NCBI RefSeq assembly: GCF_001757355.1
Contig: NZ_MINO01000004.1
Coordinates: 62,001 to 126,000 of the forward strand
Length of the DNA stretch: 64,000 nt
Direction of reading: 5' to 3'
Source of the DNA: Sphingobium phenoxybenzoativorans
Lineage (GTDB): Bacteria; Pseudomonadota; Alphaproteobacteria; Sphingomonadales; Sphingomonadaceae
Both the position numbers and the translations under genes were made by a program. Below the pieces are notes generated by a model. That model searched no databases. It was not told the origin of the DNA and saw only the letters and a program-made list of their open reading frames with translations. This document shows, in pieces, positions 61,238-64,000 of the stretch (the stretch's first letter is position 1; each line of letters opens with the position of its first letter).

Positions 61238-62163
61238 CCCGCCCCCTTCTAAAGCCGCACCGCTTCGATCTTGACACCATACGGCGGTATAATCCGCTTC
61301 CGGGCATTGTCGGCGCATCGCTGAAGCTTATCAAAGCGGGCAACGAGTTTAAGGCCCAGTGCCCGTTTCATCCGGATCGCTCTCCTTCCTTCACGATTTT
61401 CGCGGGTGGCGAGCGCTTCTATTGCTTCGGATGCGGCGCCTCTGGCGATGTTCTGGACTACGTGCAGCGCTCACACGGGGTCACGCTGCGCGAGGCCGCG
61501 GATATGCTCGGCGGTGGTTATGTTCCTGCTATTCATGTCGCCCAGATCGCTCAGGACGAGAAACCGGAGCGCATCGAGGAAGCCCGCTATATTTGGGGTG
61601 ACGCGGTTCCGGCGCAGGGCACGCCAGCAGAGACCTATCTTCGCTCGCGAGGGCTTCATCTCCCAATCCCCGACAGCATACGGTTTGCCCGACTGCCCTA
61701 CGGCAAGGGTGGTGCGGTCCACCCTTGTCTCGTCGCCTGCGTGGCTTCGGTCGATCATAAGGTCGTCGGCATCCAGCGGACTTATCTTGCCGCCGATGGC
61801 AAGGGTAAGGCGAAGGTGCCCAAACCCAAGCTATCACTCGGCCGCATTGCCGGTGGCGCTATCCGCCTCGCTCCATGTGCCGCCGATCTGGTGGTGTGCG
61901 AGGGCCTGGAGGATGGCCTGACGCTCCAGCAGGAGATGGGCCGCGCGGTCTGGGTGGCGGCTGGTTCGAGTTTGATGCCGGCGATGCAGTTCCCGGAGGG
62001 GGCGCGGTCGGTCGTTATCGGCGCTGACGGGGACAGTGCTGGCGAGGAGGCCGCGGAAAAGGCGGCAACCGCATTCGCCAAACGTGGCCTTCGCGTCCGG
62101 ATAATCCGACCGCTGGAAGGCTTCAAAGACTTCAATGCAGAATTACAGGGGGTGCAGATATGA
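61234..62163 (+). CDS. DNA primase, CHC2 zinc finger plus TOPRIM domain
   Basis: The 309-residue protein has a CHC2 zinc-binding domain (C43, H46, C64, C67: CPFHPDRSPSF and YCFGCGASGD) and a TOPRIM-like domain with VCEGLEDGLTL and VVIGADGDSAGEEAA. It would make primers for the element's own replication. It lacks a helicase domain; the next gene may fill that role. Both ends are translationally coupled to their neighbours by ATGA overlaps. Confidence 0.9.
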   Translation: MTRPLLKPHRFDLDTIRRYNPLPGIVGASLKLIKAGNEFKAQCPFHPDRSPSFTIFAGGERFYCFGCGASGDVLDYVQRSHGVTLREAADMLGGGYVPAIHVAQIAQDEKPERIEEARYIWGDAVPAQGTPAETYLRSRGLHLPIPDSIRFARLPYGKGGAVHPCLVACVASVDHKVVGIQRTYLAADGKGKAKVPKPKLSLGRIAGGAIRLAPCAADLVVCEGLEDGLTLQQEMGRAVWVAAGSSLMPAMQFPEGARSVVIGADGDSAGEEAAEKAATAFAKRGLRVRIIRPLEGFKDFNAELQGVQI

Positions 62164-63692
62164 ACGCCGCCAGTTTTAACGCGCGTGTCGATGACGCGCA
62201 GGAAATCAATATCTGGCCTATGCCAAAGCCGTTGCCGACCGGTCTGCTACCGGTGAAGGACTTCGACGTCAGTATGCTTCCGGAACCGATGATCGCCTGG
62301 GTGGCGGACATTGCGAACCGGATGCAGGCTCCGGCTGAATTTGTCGCCGTCCCTGCGATGGTGGCTGCCGGATCTATTATCGGCCGCAAGGTCGGTATCC
62401 GCCCGCAGGCGAACACGGATTGGTATGAAGTGCCGAACCTGTGGGGTTGCATAATCGGTCGTCCGGGCGTGATGAAATCCCCCGCCGTTCAACAGGCGCT
62501 CAAGCCCATCAACCGCATCCAGGCTGAAGCCCGGCGAGAATATCAAAGCCTGAAGACACAGTTCGACGCCGGAGAACTGGAACGCGAGATGCGGCAGGAT
62601 GCGCACAAGGCGGAGGTGAAGCGTCGCCTGAAGGGCAACCCGATGGCCGACACATCGGATATCGGCTGTCCGACCGATGAAGAACCTATCCTGCGTCGGT
62701 ATATCGCCAACGACACCAGCTATCAGTCGCTAGGCGAACTGCTGATTCAGAACACGAATGGGCTGCTCGTCCACCGCGACGAGCTGCTGTCGCTGCTCCG
62801 CAGCCTGGATCGTGAGGATAATTGCGAGGCCCGTGGTTTCTATCTGACGGGCTGGAACGGCACGGACGATTACACCTTTGACCGGATCATCCGGGGCACG
62901 AACCTATATGTCCCGTCCGTCACCATCGGCATGGTCGGCTCAACTCAGCCTGGCCGTATGAGGGATTATCTCCAGTCTGCCATTCATGGCGGTGGTGGTG
63001 ATGACGGCCTGGTCCAAAGGTTCGGCATGATGGTGTGGCCAGACGTGTCGCCAACATGGTCGGATCAGGATCGTGAGCCGGACCCGATTGCCCGGAGTGC
63101 TGCTTTCCGGGCCTTCGATCGCCTGAATGCACTCACCGCCGATGAGGTCGGCGCGCAGTACGACGCCTTCGACCAGACGCATCCTTATCTCCGTTTCGAT
63201 GCTGCTGGTCTTGGCATGTTTCAGGAATGGCGCATTTCCCATGAGGCCCGCCTGCGGAGCGGCGATCTTCACCCGGCGGTCGAAAGCCATCTGGCGAAAT
63301 ATCGGAAGCTGATCCCCGCGCTGGCCCTGATCCATCATCTTGCGAGCGGCAAAATCGGCCCTGTGGGGGATTTGTCGGTTTTGACGGCTCTTGCATGGGG
63401 CGAGTTTCTGGAATCACACGCCCACCGCATCTACTCGGCGGCGATCAACAGTGGCGCAACCGGTGCCCGTGATATTCTTCGACATATCCGCAAGGGTGAC
63501 CTTACGGACGGCTTCAGCGCCCGCACGGTGAGAAACAAAGACTGGTCGGGCCTAACTGACGGGAACAGCGTAGCCGACGCGCTGGACATCCTTGAGGAGC
63601 ACGGCTGGATCATGTCGGAGGATGTCCCGACCACGGCCAAGGGCGGTCGCCCTACCCAAATCTACCGCATCAACCCAAGGGGGCTGTCATGA
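62160..63692 (+). CDS. DUF3987 P-loop protein (putative replication helicase)
   Basis: The 510-residue protein has a Walker-A-like GRPGVMKSPA (about 100-109) and the long mixed fold of the DUF3987 family, often encoded beside CHC2/TOPRIM primases in satellites and integrative elements. Its C-terminus (KGGRPTQIYRINPRG) looks like a winged-helix tail. It probably acts as a helicase or ATPase in replication of the element; this is inferred from context. It is coupled to the primase and to the next gene. Confidence 0.82.
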   Translation: MNAASFNARVDDAQEINIWPMPKPLPTGLLPVKDFDVSMLPEPMIAWVADIANRMQAPAEFVAVPAMVAAGSIIGRKVGIRPQANTDWYEVPNLWGCIIGRPGVMKSPAVQQALKPINRIQAEARREYQSLKTQFDAGELEREMRQDAHKAEVKRRLKGNPMADTSDIGCPTDEEPILRRYIANDTSYQSLGELLIQNTNGLLVHRDELLSLLRSLDREDNCEARGFYLTGWNGTDDYTFDRIIRGTNLYVPSVTIGMVGSTQPGRMRDYLQSAIHGGGGDDGLVQRFGMMVWPDVSPTWSDQDREPDPIARSAAFRAFDRLNALTADEVGAQYDAFDQTHPYLRFDAAGLGMFQEWRISHEARLRSGDLHPAVESHLAKYRKLIPALALIHHLASGKIGPVGDLSVLTALAWGEFLESHAHRIYSAAINSGATGARDILRHIRKGDLTDGFSARTVRNKDWSGLTDGNSVADALDILEEHGWIMSEDVPTTAKGGRPTQIYRINPRGLS

Positions 63693-64000
63693 GCTACATG
63701 GATCGGCTGAAGGCAAAAATTGCCGAAACACACTACCCCAACGAACCGACAAAACCCCCAGAACCCAGTTTCGTAGGTTTTGAGGGTGACCCAGGTAGGC
63801 AAATTTTAGAAAAATGTGTGTCGTCATTGCCGCGACAAAACGACGCACCAACGGGAATTCAGGTGCAGCTAACCGCGTCACCTGAAACCTTCTGTAATCA
63901 GAACAGCCAACTTTTATGGCGCGAAGGCATTGCCTCACTCGACCCGGAAAAGCCGCGTGGCGGTTTTCACTGGCGGCGCTGGGATCATCTGGTGGCGGAC
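63689..64000 (+). CDS. Unknown element protein, runs off window end
   Basis: An open frame starting with an ATGA overlap with the DUF3987 gene. It has 104 codons up to the window edge with no stop. The start is polar with a proline-rich part (NEPTKPPEPSFVGF), and the visible end reads RGGFHWRRWDHLVAD. It cannot be assigned from the visible part. Confidence 0.55.
   Translation, partial: MSYMDRLKAKIAETHYPNEPTKPPEPSFVGFEGDPGRQILEKCVSSLPRQNDAPTGIQVQLTASPETFCNQNSQLLWREGIASLDPEKPRGGFHWRRWDHLVAD

Overview
The window looks like chromosomal DNA of a Sphingomonadaceae-type alphaproteobacterium (Sphingobium, Novosphingobium or a relative). This is inferred from the high GC content, two large TonB-dependent receptors next to Rieske oxygenases, GAGGAGAG-type ribosome binding sites and short intergenic repeats of a kind common in that family. 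No taxonomic marker gene is present, so the genus is open.

Bases 488-54143 form one long catabolic island. It encodes five Rieske oxygenase alpha subunits and one Rieske ferredoxin, a HAPMO-like Baeyer-Villiger monooxygenase, three quinoproteins of different architecture, and six SDR enzymes. It also holds a beta-oxidation-like set (acyl-CoA dehydrogenase, enoyl-CoA hydratase, MaoC hydratase, CoA transferase, TesB thioesterase, a thiolase-fold protein with a DUF35 partner) and two 2-oxoacid-dehydrogenase E1 sets. Four SnoaL-like proteins, two ABM proteins, two VOC proteins, two TonB receptors and two TetR regulators complete it. Read together, a hydrophobic and probably cyclic substrate would be imported by the TonB receptors, oxidised in the periplasm by quinoproteins and in the cytoplasm by oxygenases, thioesterified, and shortened. 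The substrate cannot be named from sequence.

Layout: 488-4101 holds an isomerase-like protein and a Rieske/TesB/MaoC operon. A long minus-strand operon runs from 12271 to 4047 (two SDRs, Rieske, E1alpha, E1beta, E2, ACAD, azoreductase), divergent from a TetR gene at 12444. From 13100 to 25741 come ThuA-like, CoA transferase/DUF35/thiolase, SDRs, VOC, flavoprotein/SnoaL/hydratase and hydrolase/SDR/BVMO blocks. From 26003 to 33126 lie a cytochrome-quinoprotein, an M24 protein, the second TetR, SnoaL genes and a TPR-2OG oxygenase. A minus operon from 39769 to 33099 joins a TonB receptor, a second E1 pair, a free-standing lipoyl domain and a membrane quinoprotein. From 40002 to 54143 come co-translated paralogue pairs (SnoaL, ABM, Rieske), the second TonB receptor, AhpD-like, another Rieske with a quinohemoprotein, VOC, SDR and ferredoxin.

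A repeated pseudo-palindrome, ACA-N2-CATG-N2-TGT flanked by A and T runs, lies in at least eight intergenic promoter regions of the island and is the best candidate for a shared operator. The island is also bracketed by a 22-bp perfect inverted repeat (449-470 and 52633-52654), and an 18-unit, 11-bp tandem array sits at its left edge.

From 54518 to 57943 the genes are ordinary envelope or unknown genes. At 58205-58250 lies the 3' part (positions 31-76) of a tRNA-Arg(ACG), the expected scar of an integrated element. To its right are a tyrosine integrase, an AlpA-like regulator, a CHC2/TOPRIM primase, a DUF3987 protein and small unknown genes that run off the window end. This is a phage-satellite or integrative-element replication module, separate from the catabolic island.
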